Shown in pieces: positions 37,837-48,888 of a stretch of DNA of 64,000 bases; the stretch's first letter is position 1; every line of letters starts with the position of its first letter. A program made the position numbers and the translations under genes. The stretch comes from Spiroplasma helicoides. GTDB taxonomy: Bacteria; Bacillota_I; Bacilli_A; Mycoplasmatales; Mycoplasmataceae. The stretch spans positions 806,001 through 870,000 of the forward strand of contig NZ_CP017015.1 of NCBI RefSeq assembly GCF_001715535.1, given 5' to 3'. Under the pieces are notes generated by a model, which saw nothing but the letters and a program-made list of their open reading frames with translations, was not told the origin of the DNA and ran no database searches.

Positions 37837-38534
37837 TCTGTTCTTTGTTTTTCTTTTTCGATTGTTTCGATTGCTCACTCTAACTGTTGATATTTATCAT
37901 TAGCTTTTTTATTTAAATCGTCTTTATAAATTTTAGCTAATTGAAAGTATACTTCTTCTATTTTTTTAAATGGCATACTTGGGTCTACACCTAAAACCTC
38001 ATAAGGATTTAAATCTTTTGGAATCTCTACTGTTTCTAAAATTTGCTTTTTTTCTAGTTTAATTAATTTATCAATTTTATTTTTTTGTAATTCTTTTATT
38101 TTTACTTCAATTTCTTTTTCTAAATCCATTTTTTCCTCTTCAAATATAGAATAGTAATTTTGATAATCTTTTTCAAACTTAAACAACTTTAGTGACTTTT
38201 TTCTCAATTGTCATATTTCATCAACTTCTTTAATAAATCCGTTATTTTCATAATTTATTAAAATATTTGCTTCATCATAAAAAAAATCTTTATATCATGG
38301 GTGTTCTAAAAAATTATTATAAGGTTCTAAAAATAAATGGTTTTGTTTTTTTAATAAAAACATTCATTTTTCTTTGTTATCTTTTGTAAGAACAATAACA
38401 TCTTCGACTTTTATTTTTTTGAACTTTTCTTTAACATCTTTTTCCTTACTTTTTTTAATTAAAGTGATTGCTAGTCAAACAACAACTCCTGCTGCAATAA
38501 CAACTGCAGAAATTATATATTGTATATTGTCCAT
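37827..38534 (-). CDS. membrane-anchored protein with a J-like domain lacking HPD
   Basis: A 235-residue protein. One N-terminal membrane segment (IQYIISAVVIAAGVVVWLAI, residues 3-22) is followed by a helical middle with a charged coiled coil (residues 118-165). The C-terminal ~65 residues resemble a DnaJ J-domain: NPYEVLGVDPSMPFKKIEEV, then a second helix ending YKDD where J-domains have HPD, then KYQQLEWAIETI. Without HPD it should not stimulate DnaK, so it may be a J-like adaptor. The Shine-Dalgarno site is GGAGG. It lies downstream of sufB. Confidence 0.7.
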
Positions 38535-38556
38535 ACTTTATCCTCCCAAAATAGTT

Positions 38557-39969
38557 TTAACCAACAGAACCTTCCATATCCATTTTAATCAGTTGATTTA
38601 GTTCTACTGCATATTCTAAAGGTAATTCCTTAGTAAACGGTTCTAAGAACCCCATAACAATCAATTCAAGTGCTTCTTGCTCACTAATTCCTCTAGACAT
38701 CAAATAAAATAGTTGCTCTTCACTAACTTTTGATACTGTAGCTTCATGTTCAATTTGTGACTCGTTATTGTGAACTTTATTTTGTGGAATAGTGTCTGAA
38801 TGTGATTGATTATCCAAAATCAAAGTATCACACTCCACTCTTGCTTTTGAATTGATAGCATCTTTACCAATAAATGCTAAACCACGATAATTTGCAGTAC
38901 CACCTTGAAAAGTAATTGACTTAGAAACAATTTTTGATTTTGTTTCTTTTCCTAAATGAATCATTTTACTTCCCGCATCTTGATAAACCCCTTTTTTAGC
39001 AACTGCAATTGAAATAGTGTCGCCCTGAGCTCTGTCTCCCTTTAAAATACATGAGGGATATTTCATATTTATTTTTGAACCGATGTTTCCATCAACTCAT
39101 TCCATACGACCATCTTCTTCAACCAAACTTCTTTTAGTAACTAAGTTTAAAACATTATCACTTCAGTTTTGAACAGTTGTATATCTTACATGACTTCTTT
39201 TTCCAACAAAAATCTCTACTATTGCTGCATGTAAATTGTTTTTTGAGTAAATCGGTGCAGTACATCCTTCAACATAGTGAAGTTCAGCATCATCCTCAAC
39301 AATGATTAGCGTTCTTTCAAATTGACCTGCTTGTTGATAATTAATTCTAAAGTATGCTTGTAATGGTCTTTCAACTTTTACCCCTTTTGGAACATAAATA
39401 AAAGTTCCTCCAGACCAAACAGCACTATTTAGAGCAGCATACTTATTATCTGTACTAGGTACAAGTGTTCCAAAATATTTTTTAAATATTTCAGGATAAT
39501 TTTTTAAAGCGGTATCACAATCTGTAAAAACAACTCCTAAGTCAGAGACTTCTTGTCTTAGTTGTTCATATACAGGAGTTGCATCTCACTGAGCATTAAT
39601 ACCCATAAAAAAGTTTTTTTCAGCTTCGGGAATTCCAAGTCTATCATAAGTTTTTTTGATGTTATCTGGCAATTGTTCTCAACTATCAACCACTTTATCA
39701 GTTGCCCTTGTATAGTAATAATAATCTTGAAAGTCAATAAAGTTCAAATCTGGTCCAAAATTTGGTTGACTCATACCTTCAAATTTGTTTAAGCTTTCTA
39801 GTCTAAAGTTAAGCATTCATTCTGGTTCTTGTTTTATTTTTGAAATATCTCTAATAATTTGTTCATTTAAACCTTTACCAACACTTAGCGATGAGAGTTC
39901 TCCCTCATTGAAACCATATTTATAATTACTTATCTCTTTAATTTCTTTTTCTTGTTTTAATTTTTTCAT
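38557..39969 (-). CDS. sufB: Fe-S cluster assembly protein SufB
   Basis: A 470-residue core of the SufBCD scaffold. Seen: the N-terminal YKYGFNEGE region, [20 protein letters not shown] near residue 190, CTAPIYS near residue 228, and the conserved C-terminal [20 protein letters not shown] region. Its start overlaps the sufU stop (TAATG). It ends the operon sufC-sufD-sufS-sufU-sufB. Many TGA codons are Trp. Confidence 0.97.
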
Positions 39970-40409
39970 TACTTGACCTCATTTTCCAAAATAGATCTAA
40001 TTCCATCAGCTCCTAAAAGAGCACAATTTATTCTATTTCCTTGATGGTGAATTTCTCAAAACACAATCAATTCACCAAGCGATTCTTCATCATATTCTTT
40101 TCCTGTAATCATATTATGATAATTATTTAAGTATTTTAAAGCTTCTTGCTTAGTTTTATTTTTAACCAAACTACACAAGATATCAACTGCAGCTCCACTT
40201 ATAGAACATGATACTCCATCAAATCTAGCATCAACAATTTTACTATCTTCATAAATTATTTGCACATCAATAGCATCAGCGCATGATTGAGAATCTTGAA
40301 ACTTGATAAAAGAGTTTTTTGCATCAGTTAATATACCTTTATTTTCTGGTTCAGTATAGTGTTCCATAATTATTTGTCTTAACATTATTTTGTCTTTTTT
40401 ATCTAACAT
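39969..40409 (-). CDS. sufU: Fe-S assembly protein SufU
   Basis: A 146-residue zinc-dependent sulfurtransferase/scaffold accepting sulfur from SufS. The three Cys positions are present: SQSCADAIDV near residue 42 (usual CGD altered to CAD), GVSCSISGAA near residue 67, and INCALLGADGI near residue 130. The conserved Asp of the zinc site follows the first Cys after one Ala. Coupled to sufB and 12 bases after sufS. Confidence 0.93.
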
Positions 40410-40420
40410 AATTAACTCCT

Positions 40421-41635
40421 TTATAAAACAGTTTCCATTCAGTTATCAATATCATTTAAAGCTAGAATCAAAGTATCTAAATCTGCTTTTTCGTTGTAAA
40501 TTGAAAGGCTAATTCTAAGTGTGTTCTCCACTTTTAAAAAGTGGTGCGAAAGTCTTGCACAATGTTTACCAACTCTAACTAATATATTGTACTTTTTGTT
40601 AAAAAAGTCCCCAACATCTTGGGCATTTATTCCTTTGATATTCATTAAAATTATTGGTTCATCACTCTCTAAGTTGTAAAAAATATATTTATCTTTGTCT
40701 AAACTTTCAACCGCTTTAACGAAATGATTTTTTAACATTATCAAATAGTTTTGAATTTTACTTAAGCCAATCTGATTTATATAACATATAGCTGCTTTAA
40801 GTCCAGAAATAGCACTTAAATTTAAGGTACCTGCTTCAAATTTATGTGGTATTTTTGCCAACCTAAATTTATCATATTCAATAAACGAGTTATTTCCCCC
40901 TCCATACATTAAGGGATTAATTTTTTCTAATCAACTCATTCTACCTCATAAAATTCCCAAACCAAAAGGACCAAACATTTTATGTGCTGAAAAAGCTAAA
41001 AAATCAATGTCTCACTCTTTTACATTAGTAAGTTTATGAAAAATAGATTGTGCTGCATCAATAATCACAATAACATCTTTGTTGATGCTTCTAATTTTCT
41101 TAACTATTTCTTTTATATTATTAGCTGCACCCACTGTATTTGAAACTGATGCAAACGATACTACCTTAGTATTTTTTGTAACACAGTTTTGAATTTTTTC
41201 TATACATATTGATCCATCATCATTCAAATCAAAATACTTTATTTTAAAGTTTATTTTCTCTTCTAAAACTCTTCAAGGCAATAAATTTGAAGAGTGTTCA
41301 AGATCTGTTAGTACAATTTCATCTTCATTGTTTAAATAATCTTTAAGACCAAAAGCAACAGTGTTTAAGGATTGAGTTGCACCACTTGTAAAGATAATCT
41401 CATTTTTATCATAAGCACCAATAAAATTTGCAACCAACTGTCTTGTTTCATCTATTAAGTTATTTGCATAAAAAGCATTACGAAAAAGATTGTTGTGTGC
41501 ATTAGCAGCAATATGAGTATTGTAGTAATTTTCAGCATCTAAAACTACTTTTGGTTTAAGACTTGTTGCTGCAGAATCAAAATAAATGTCTTGTTTATTA
41601 AACTTAAAGTATGGAAAGTCCTTTTTAAAGCTCAT
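40421..41635 (-). CDS. sufS: cysteine desulfurase SufS
   Basis: A 404-residue PLP enzyme releasing sulfur from cysteine. Seen: YFDSAATSLKPKVV near residue 18, FTSGATQSLNTVAFGL near residue 85, the PLP lysine in FSAHKMFGPFG near residue 220, and the active Cys in VRVGKHCARLSHHF near residue 355. The ATG has AAGGAAT upstream and lies one base before the sufD stop, with overlap. Several TGA codons are Trp. Confidence 0.96.
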
Positions 41636-41636
41636 A

Positions 41637-42407
41637 TTAATTCATTCCTTTTAAAATTTCTTTTAAATAAATCTCAATTTCTTCATTTTCACAACCAATA
41701 AACACAGGTTCAAAATATCCATTAATTATTAATTCTTGGGCAACAGTCTTAGACAACCCTCTTGATTCAAGATAAAATATTTGGTCAGGATCAAGCATTC
41801 CGATAGCATTTGCATGACTTGCAACAATGTCGTTTTCATCAATAAGTAAAACAGGATCTGAATTTGCTTTTGCATTTTTATCCAAAACTAGTAATCTTAA
41901 TTCTTGATGCGCTTCACTAGAGCTTGAACCTTGTCTAATATCACTTATGCATCTAATAAAACCTTTGGAAGTATCTTTTAATACTTCATAGGCTTTTATA
42001 TTTGAAGTTGTATTTTTTGCTAAATGAACAACTTTGATAATAGAGTTTTTTTCAGTATTTTTATTTAAAATTGTTGAACTATAGAATTCAATTGATGATC
42101 CTTCTTCAATCAAGTTAATAGTAATATTATCATCACAGCTTACATTGCTTAAGTTTGCAATATTTAAGGTTAGTTTTGAGTGTTGATGTAAATCAAAGTT
42201 AAGATTAAATATTTTTTTATCATTATTGGTTATTGGTAGTAACAAGATTGATAAATTAACTTCACAATCATTATCTATTATAAAATTTATATCTCCATCA
42301 ACATTAGCAAGGGTTACAACATCATTTGTTGAGTTCTTATAAACAATTTCTTTTAATAAACTATTTGATAAATCTTTAACTTTATCAGATTTAAAAATAT
42401 CTTTCAT
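41637..42407 (-). CDS. sufD: Fe-S assembly protein SufD
   Basis: A 256-residue beta-helix protein partnering SufB. It is shorter than typical SufD (about 400), with a reduced N-terminal part. The conserved C-terminal region is clear: SSEAHQELRLLVLDKNAKAN, then a run with ASHANAIGMLDPDQIFYLES and a GLSKTVAQELIINGYFEPV ending. The start overlaps the sufC stop. Confidence 0.92.
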   Translation of the reverse strand: MKDIFKSDKVKDLSNSLLKEIVYKNSTNDVVTLANVDGDINFIIDNDCEVNLSILLLPITNNDKKIFNLNFDLHQHSKLTLNIANLSNVSCDDNITINLIEEGSSIEFYSSTILNKNTEKNSIIKVVHLAKNTTSNIKAYEVLKDTSKGFIRCISDIRQGSSSSEAHQELRLLVLDKNAKANSDPVLLIDENDIVASHANAIGMLDPDQIFYLESRGLSKTVAQELIINGYFEPVFIGCENEEIEIYLKEILKGMN

Positions 42408-43150
42408 TAGGCATTAACTTCCTTAGCTCAGTTGTAACCTTCTTTGTTTATTTTATCAACTAATTCAATACCCCCACTTTTAATTATTTTTCCATTAATA
42501 ATTACGTGTGCATGGGTTGGTTTAACTTGCTTGAAAAATCTGTCATAATGAGAAACAATTAATAACCCTTGTTTTGTTAAATCAATGCTATTTAGATTTT
42601 TAGACACAATTTCTAATGCATCAACATCTAATCCTGAATCAATTTCATCTATCAAACTAAAAATTGGATTTAACATTTTTAATTGTAAAATCTCGTTTTT
42701 CTTTTTCTCTCCACCTGAAAATCCATCATTTACAAATCTTTTTAGCATATTTAGATCAAAATCAAGTTGATTTGCATTAGTTCTTATATCTTGAATAATG
42801 TCTTTTAATTTGTGTTTTTCATCACTATGAGAATTAAATGCATACTTCAAAAACTCAAGATTTGAAACTCCTGGAATAGTTTGAGGGTTTTGCATTGCTA
42901 AAAATAAACCAGCCTTACTTCTTTCATCAACACTCATTTCTAAAATACTTTGCCCATCTAGTAATATATCACCTTTAGTGATTTCATACTTAGGATGCCC
43001 CATTATCGCCATTAACAGTGTTGATTTTCCGTTACCATTTGGTCCCATTAAAGCATGAATTTCTCCAGAATTAACAACTAAATTAACCCCTTTTAAAATC
43101 TCTTTTTCTTCAATACTTACATGTAAATTAATTATTTCAATTTTATGCAT
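42407..43150 (-). CDS. sufC: Fe-S assembly ATPase SufC
   Basis: A 247-residue ABC-type ATPase energising SufBCD. Walker A GPNGNGKST is at residues 36-44, the signature GFSGGEKKKNE near residue 143, Walker B/D-loop FSLIDEIDSGLDVD near residue 164, and the H-loop VSHYDRF near residue 199. The Shine-Dalgarno site is GGAGAACG. First gene of the suf operon, divergent from the large lipoprotein genes. Its last residues follow a TGA Trp. Confidence 0.96.
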
Positions 43151-43230
43151 AAACGTTCTCCTAACTTATTTTATTATAAATGTTAGTTGGCAAACTTACT
43201 CTATAAGTTAATAAAAAGTTTAAATTTATT

Positions 43231-43258
43231 TTGTTTAATGACTTTTTTTCTTTATAAT
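43231..43258 (+). promoter_or_regulatory. promoter of the lipoprotein pair
   Basis: TTGTTT (43231-43236), a 16-base spacer and TATAAT (43253-43258) lie 33 bases before the GTG start. Confidence 0.6.
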
Positions 43259-43291
43259 TACTTTGATAACAAAATTCAAGGAGTGAATAGT

Positions 43292-45595
43292 GTGAAAAAG
43301 TTATTAACACTACTAAGCAGCTTATCACTAATCGGAAGTGCTGGAACAATGGCAGTTTCATGTGGTAGCAAATATGATATTAAACAAGACGGGAACTCTG
43401 TTTTAGTTAAATTCTTAACTTCATTAGACGGACACGCCCAATTAGATTCCTCAGACTTATTGTGGGAATTGATAAATAGTTCGGGACCAACAAAAAGAGA
43501 ATCATTTTTATTAGAAATGCTTCAATTGTTAAATGTTTCATTATTAGCAAATTCTGAAACAGTTATGAACAAAGATGAGAAAGACTACAATAGTAACAAA
43601 GATTACAACAAAGGTCTTAAAGAAGCTTTAAAATACAAATGAGATACTTTACAAAAATCTGTAGATCTACAAATGCAAAGAGAAAAAGATACTTACAGAG
43701 TTAAAAATGGTAAAAGCTGAGAAAAAGAATGAAGAAAAATGCTTGTTGAGAAATATACAGTGTATCAAGAAGATACTAAAGATATGGATCAATCTTTCTT
43801 AGAAAACAAATATAAAGCAAATATTCTATTATCAGACTCAACCAATAGTGCTTCAAAAGCAATTTTAGATGTTTTACTAAATACAGATAGCTATGGAGTT
43901 AACTGAGTTTCAATTCAATCAGTTAAAACAAAATTAGCAAACTTATTAGATGTTATTGGTGATGATGCAAAATTTGAACAAGTTTATAACACTGATAAAA
44001 AAGCAATATCACAAATATTGAATGCACAAACTAATGATACAAGCAAATGAGTTGATGTAAACTTGAACAAACCTTCAGATTCTTCATCTTCAGAAGTATC
44101 TTTATCAGCAGCTGATGCAAAAGCTAAAATCCAAAACATTAAAACAACTTATATAAAAAATGACGTGCCAGAAGATATTTTACAATGACAAACTAGCTCT
44201 TCTGATACAAGAAAAGGTATGTTAAGTAAATCTCAACTATACTTTTTAAATAAATTTTATGAAACTAAAGCACCATTAGCTATTAGTGAAATCACAATTC
44301 CATTTGCAACAAATGGAAAATTTGATGACGGATTAACTTATGATGACTTTAAAGGTGATAATGATTTAAGTGCAATTGATGCAACTAAATTATTGGCAAC
44401 ATTAACATCTAATGGAGATACAAATTTACCTACTCCAAGTGAACCAGGTGAATCAGAAGATGATTCAGATTTAGATCTTGTTCAAGTGGATGAAGCTGGA
44501 CAAAAAGACAACAATCAATTTTGAATTTCTGCTTTGAGAGATAATACAAGAGTTACTTCAATTCTTTCAACAGCAACAGTTAAAAAATATGATAAATTAT
44601 TAACTTTATCATCAACTGATTTTTCAAATACTTTAAAAACTGTTGTTTATGATTACGTATTTGGAAACGATAAAGTTAAACCAGCAACAATTGATCCAAA
44701 ACTTAAAGTTGAAGATTTAACTTCAAATGTTGACAAAGATGCTCTTAAAAAGAACTTTGAAACTCAAATAATTACACCATTATCTAGAAAATCAACAGAT
44801 GGTAAAGACTTTTATGGTGTTTTAAAAGGTTATAACGATAAACTTATGTTTATGGAAACAGATGGGTTACACATCGTGTCAATCGATGGTTACAATAAAT
44901 TAAAAACTTATTCAGAATCAAATGAATCTGATTTAACACAATTGCAATGATTTAATAATTTCCATAAATTAGATGACAATAAAAAAGTAGCTTATTTATC
45001 AGGGGTTGGAGTTACTGATGAAACCGACTATATGAAACATTTAAATAGTGGTATCAAAAGTGATTACCTAAGATATTTAGTTAATAGCTCATTAATTGGA
45101 GGTATTAGTGATGCTCCTGTTTCATTTGATATAGTTTCTGACTTGAAAAAATGAGTTTCATTAACAAGTTCAACAGATAGTGAAACATATTGAATGACAT
45201 CAGTATTTACTTATTTCAAAGATATAACATCTATTGATACAGTTGACAACTTTGTAAAACAATTAGTTGTTTTTGGACAAGATGATCCAAAAAACCAACA
45301 CGGGGATGAAGTGGCAAAATCTCTTGAAGGTTGAACTGTAGATAAAATAACTGTTGCAGAAACAAACTTATCTATAGCTCCAGTTATTAGATTTATGGAT
45401 AAATATACAAATTGAAAAAAAGAAGTTGCTGCAAATACAACTTCTGGATATCCAAAATCAATGATAAATAATGAAAAATTTAGTTCTGATACTTTAGATG
45501 CTACTGTATCTGCTATTTGAAGCATCGAAAAACCAGTCGTATCAAAAAGTCTTGCAATGCATTACATAAGCAATCAATTAGGGGGTAATTTATAA
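43292..45595 (+). CDS. large lipoprotein, unknown function
   Basis: A 767-residue surface lipoprotein starting at GTG behind GGAG. The signal peptide (KKLLTLLSSLSLIGSAG) ends in the lipobox AVSC with Cys near residue 24. The mature part is acidic and Ser/Asp/Lys-rich, with helical segments and a Pro/Ser/Glu-rich low-complexity stretch near residues 390-410. About a dozen TGA codons are Trp. Its stop overlaps the next lipoprotein start (TAATG). A role at the cell surface is inferred; no family was recognised. Confidence 0.88.
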
Positions 45596-47316
45596 TGAAA
45601 AAACTTTTAGGATTACTAGGAGCTGCATCATTAGTTGTTTCTACCTCAGCTGTTGCTGTTGCATGTAATAAAGATAGACCAACATCAGCAAAATTAAACC
45701 GTGATTTAGCAAGACAATTAATTGCATCAATTGCTGGTGGAGATCCATCTTTAGCATATAAAGATTTTGGAGATCTATTCTCTGATGCAGATATTACAGC
45801 AACTGTTGTAAAAATTATTAATGATTTATTAGGTAAAAAATATGGTTATGAATCTACAAATGCAAATTTAGATAAATTAGGTTTACAAAAATATGAAGAC
45901 CTTGGTGAAAATGGTAAATTACCTGATTCATTTTTAAACAACTATAACTTGCAAGCAGGAACTGTAGCTGAAGATTTATTGTTTACTGAATACAGTACAT
46001 CGATATCAAGCAATAGATTAGATTTAACTCAAATAGACTCAAAACTTTATTCATTAAACCCAACTGAAGATGTTGTTGTAAAAGATGTTAAAAACAACAC
46101 ATTTACAGTTAAAGCTAAATCTAAAATAAGTATTTTAAAAGATGGTGGAAAAAAAGTTTGATCAATTAGAGCGGAAGACAAAAGCACTCCATCTAATACT
46201 CCAGAATTAGCTGATTTAACTAGTTCAACAAATCCATTTTATGTAAATGACGACAAAGGTGCAGAACATCAAATTACTGCAAAAACTGCTTTAAGACTAA
46301 GATTTCAAGATTATTTTGATAATAAATTAGTAAAAGATATCATCGATAACATCTTGACTATGTCTTACATTGACTCAAATGCATTTTCAATTTTACCAAC
46401 ATCAAACGAATCAACAGATTATGGAGCATATATTAATACTAGTTCTCCCCTATTTGCAAAAACTCAATCATGATTTACAACAAATACAACAGGAACTGGT
46501 AGAAATTGAACTACAAACGTTAGAATGGTTTGATCTTATAAATTTGAAAGAAAAAATGAAACTAAAGTAACTACAGCATTAAATGATATTTATTCTAAAG
46601 CAGTTGACCCAACAAATGGAGAAATATTAAAAGATAAAAGTTTAATAAAAGATGTTATGGGTGAACTTGCAACCGCTTTGCAAAAAGATAACCTAATATA
46701 TAATGGTGATAACTCAAATGCTTATGACTCATTCTTTGGAAATCAAGGATATAAAGGGTTTACAGTTTATGATAATGGTTCATCATTAGGAACTAGTCCA
46801 ATTGCTTCAAAAAGTTATGAAAGTGCTGTTAAAGCAGCTACAAAAGCAGGAATCTTGATGAAATCTGGAAATCCATATTATGAAGATTCAAGCGATAAAA
46901 ATATTGAAGAAATTGTCTTTGTACTTCCAATATATATGATTGAATTATTAGGAGCAAGTGTTGAATCAAGTGGACAAAGCACTTATGAAGTTCAAGGTGC
47001 AACTGATGATAGTAAGAAAGCAATTCAATTTGGTTGATCTGGAATCAACAACACAAAATATGCAGATATCTGAAATCAAGACAATAATAAAGAATATCAT
47101 TCAAAAGATGTTCAAAATTTAATTAAAGACTCAAAAGAAAAAGCAAGAGCTATGGTAAACCAAATTAAATATTTAGTTTCACAAGATAGCTCAACTTCAG
47201 AAATAGCTAAAACAGTACTTTATTCAAAATACTTAGATGCTGATTTGGTTTATTATGCTGGTTTATATGATTCAATTGGAAAATACATTAAAACAGATAA
47301 AGATGAAGATAAATAA
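45595..47316 (+). CDS. large lipoprotein, unknown function
   Basis: A 573-residue surface lipoprotein. The signal peptide (KKLLGLLGAASLVVSTSA) is followed by the lipobox AVAC with Cys at residue 24. The mature part starts with a helical RDLARQLIASIAGGDPS segment and is rich in Ser, Thr, Asn and Asp, with Trp from TGA. It is translationally coupled to the preceding lipoprotein and shares its layout, suggesting a two-component surface complex or an old duplication. Function unknown. Confidence 0.88.
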
Positions 47317-47342
47317 AAGTTTATTTAAATAAACTTTTTTTA
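47316..47342 (+). terminator. terminator of the lipoprotein pair
   Basis: AAAGTTTATTT / AAATAAACTTT stem followed by a T-run at the stop codon. Confidence 0.85.
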
Positions 47343-47414
47343 TTTAATATTTAAAAAATATAGGTAATTAATTGGATTTTTTGTAAAATAACATTATAGA
47401 AGGAAGTTATAAAT

Positions 47415-47825
47415 ATGGAAAATTGTATTTTTTGTAAAATAGCCAATGGTGAAGTTAAAACATATAAAATTTATGAAAATGACTATGTAGTTTCTTTTTT
47501 GGATGCAAATCCAAACTCAGAGGGACATTGTTTAGTAGTTCCAAAAAAACACTCAGAAAATTTTGAACAAACAGATGAACAATATCTTGTTGAAGTTGCT
47601 AAGGCTAAAAAAGAAATAGTTAAACTATTAAAATCTAAATTAAAAAAGAAGCCAGTAGGATTTAACTATGTATCTAATCAAGGTGTAGAAGCATATCAAA
47701 CTGTATTTCATTACCATGAACATATAATTCCAAAATATGTAAAAGAACATGGATATGGTTTCTCAATTAAAAGAGATCCTAATGATGAAAAAGATTTTGA
47801 AGTTATTCACAAATGATTTTTATAA
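47415..47825 (+). CDS. HIT-family nucleotide hydrolase
   Basis: A 136-residue member of the histidine-triad family, which hydrolyses nucleoside phosphoramidates or dinucleotides. Seen: an N-terminal CIFCKIANGE zinc-type motif and the triad HYHEHIIPK near residue 98. The Shine-Dalgarno site is AAGGAAG. The true end is TAA at 47823-47825, beyond a TGA Trp. Stands alone. Confidence 0.95.
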
Positions 47826-47860
47826 TAAAAAACCTAGCATCAACGCTAGGTTTTTTATTA
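47826..47860. terminator. bidirectional terminator between HIT and nuclease genes
   Basis: AAAAACCTAGCA / CGCTAGGTTTTT stem with flanking A- and T-runs. Confidence 0.9.
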
Positions 47861-48826
47861 TTGTTTTTTAAAATGCTTTAAAAAACTTCTTCCATCTTCA
47901 GTCATAATTCTTGCTGTTCAACCATTTTTTTCCGTTTTTAGTAGTTCTTCATTCACTCTATAAATTCTTGCATCAAGTGCATCAAGTGAAGAAACTATTA
48001 TAGCTTCAATTAAACTTGGCTCAACTGGAGAACCATACTCGTGTTTCCCATGACTCGCTAAAATGATATGTTGTAATTTGACAGCATCTTGGTGTTGTTC
48101 ATCTGATAGATTAAATTCTTTACTTTTTGCATTAACAAACATACTTCCTATTGAAATGTGACCAATTAACTTCCCTTCATCAGTATATTCAGAGGCGTTC
48201 TTACCCTTCATTTCAATAACTTTACCAATATCATGCAAAACAGCTCCACAAAAAACTAAATCTCAATCTATTTGTGCATAAGCATATATTTCTTGCAAAT
48301 TTTTAGCTGCTTTTAGCAATGAAAAACTGTGTCAAAATAGTCCCCCTATTACATTATGGTGAATTGAGGTTGCTGCAGGATAAGTTTTATACTCATCTAA
48401 ATAATCATCTATTATTGATAATGTAATTTTTCGATATACTTCATTTTTTACTTCTTCGATGGTTTTTAAAAGCCATTCAAAACCTTTATCTATATTTAAT
48501 GGGGCTGTTATTGCAAACATATCGTCATTTATACCATAATTCAAATATTCTTCAGGATCTATAATATGATACGAGTTGATTTTTATTTGTAGCTGTTGAC
48601 GATAAACATTTACAACACCATCAACTCTAATTATTTCCCCTTCTTTTATTAACTCTAAATCTTTTTCAGAGCAATTTCAAAGCCTTGCTTCAATTCTGCC
48701 TGTTTTGTCCACTAAGTTTAAGATTAAGTAATTTGAACCATTATTACCTGTAGAAAGTATAACCTTTTCTACTCTTGAGTTTATTTCAATACTTTTGCTA
48801 TCTGCGTTTATTTCCTTAATTCACAT
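47858..48826 (-). CDS. 3'-5' exoribonuclease of the YhaM type
   Basis: A 322-residue protein. Residues 1-95 form an OB-fold nucleic-acid-binding domain. Residues about 160-300 form an HD phosphohydrolase domain with metal ligands in SIHHNVIGGLF, AVLHDIGKVIE, ILASHGKHEYGSP and SLDALDARI. YhaM enzymes trim RNA and single-stranded DNA from the 3' end. The ATG follows GAGGAAA. Several TGA codons are Trp, including codon 2. Confidence 0.92.
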
Positions 48827-48861
48827 ATAATAATTTCCTCTTGTCAATAATATATTTTAAC

Positions 48862-48888
48862 AAAAAAAAGCACTTTTTTAAAGGTGCT
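48862..48888 (-). terminator. terminator after the acyltransferase-like gene
   Basis: AAGCACCTTT / AAAGTGCTT-type stem followed by eight T on the minus strand. Confidence 0.85.
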
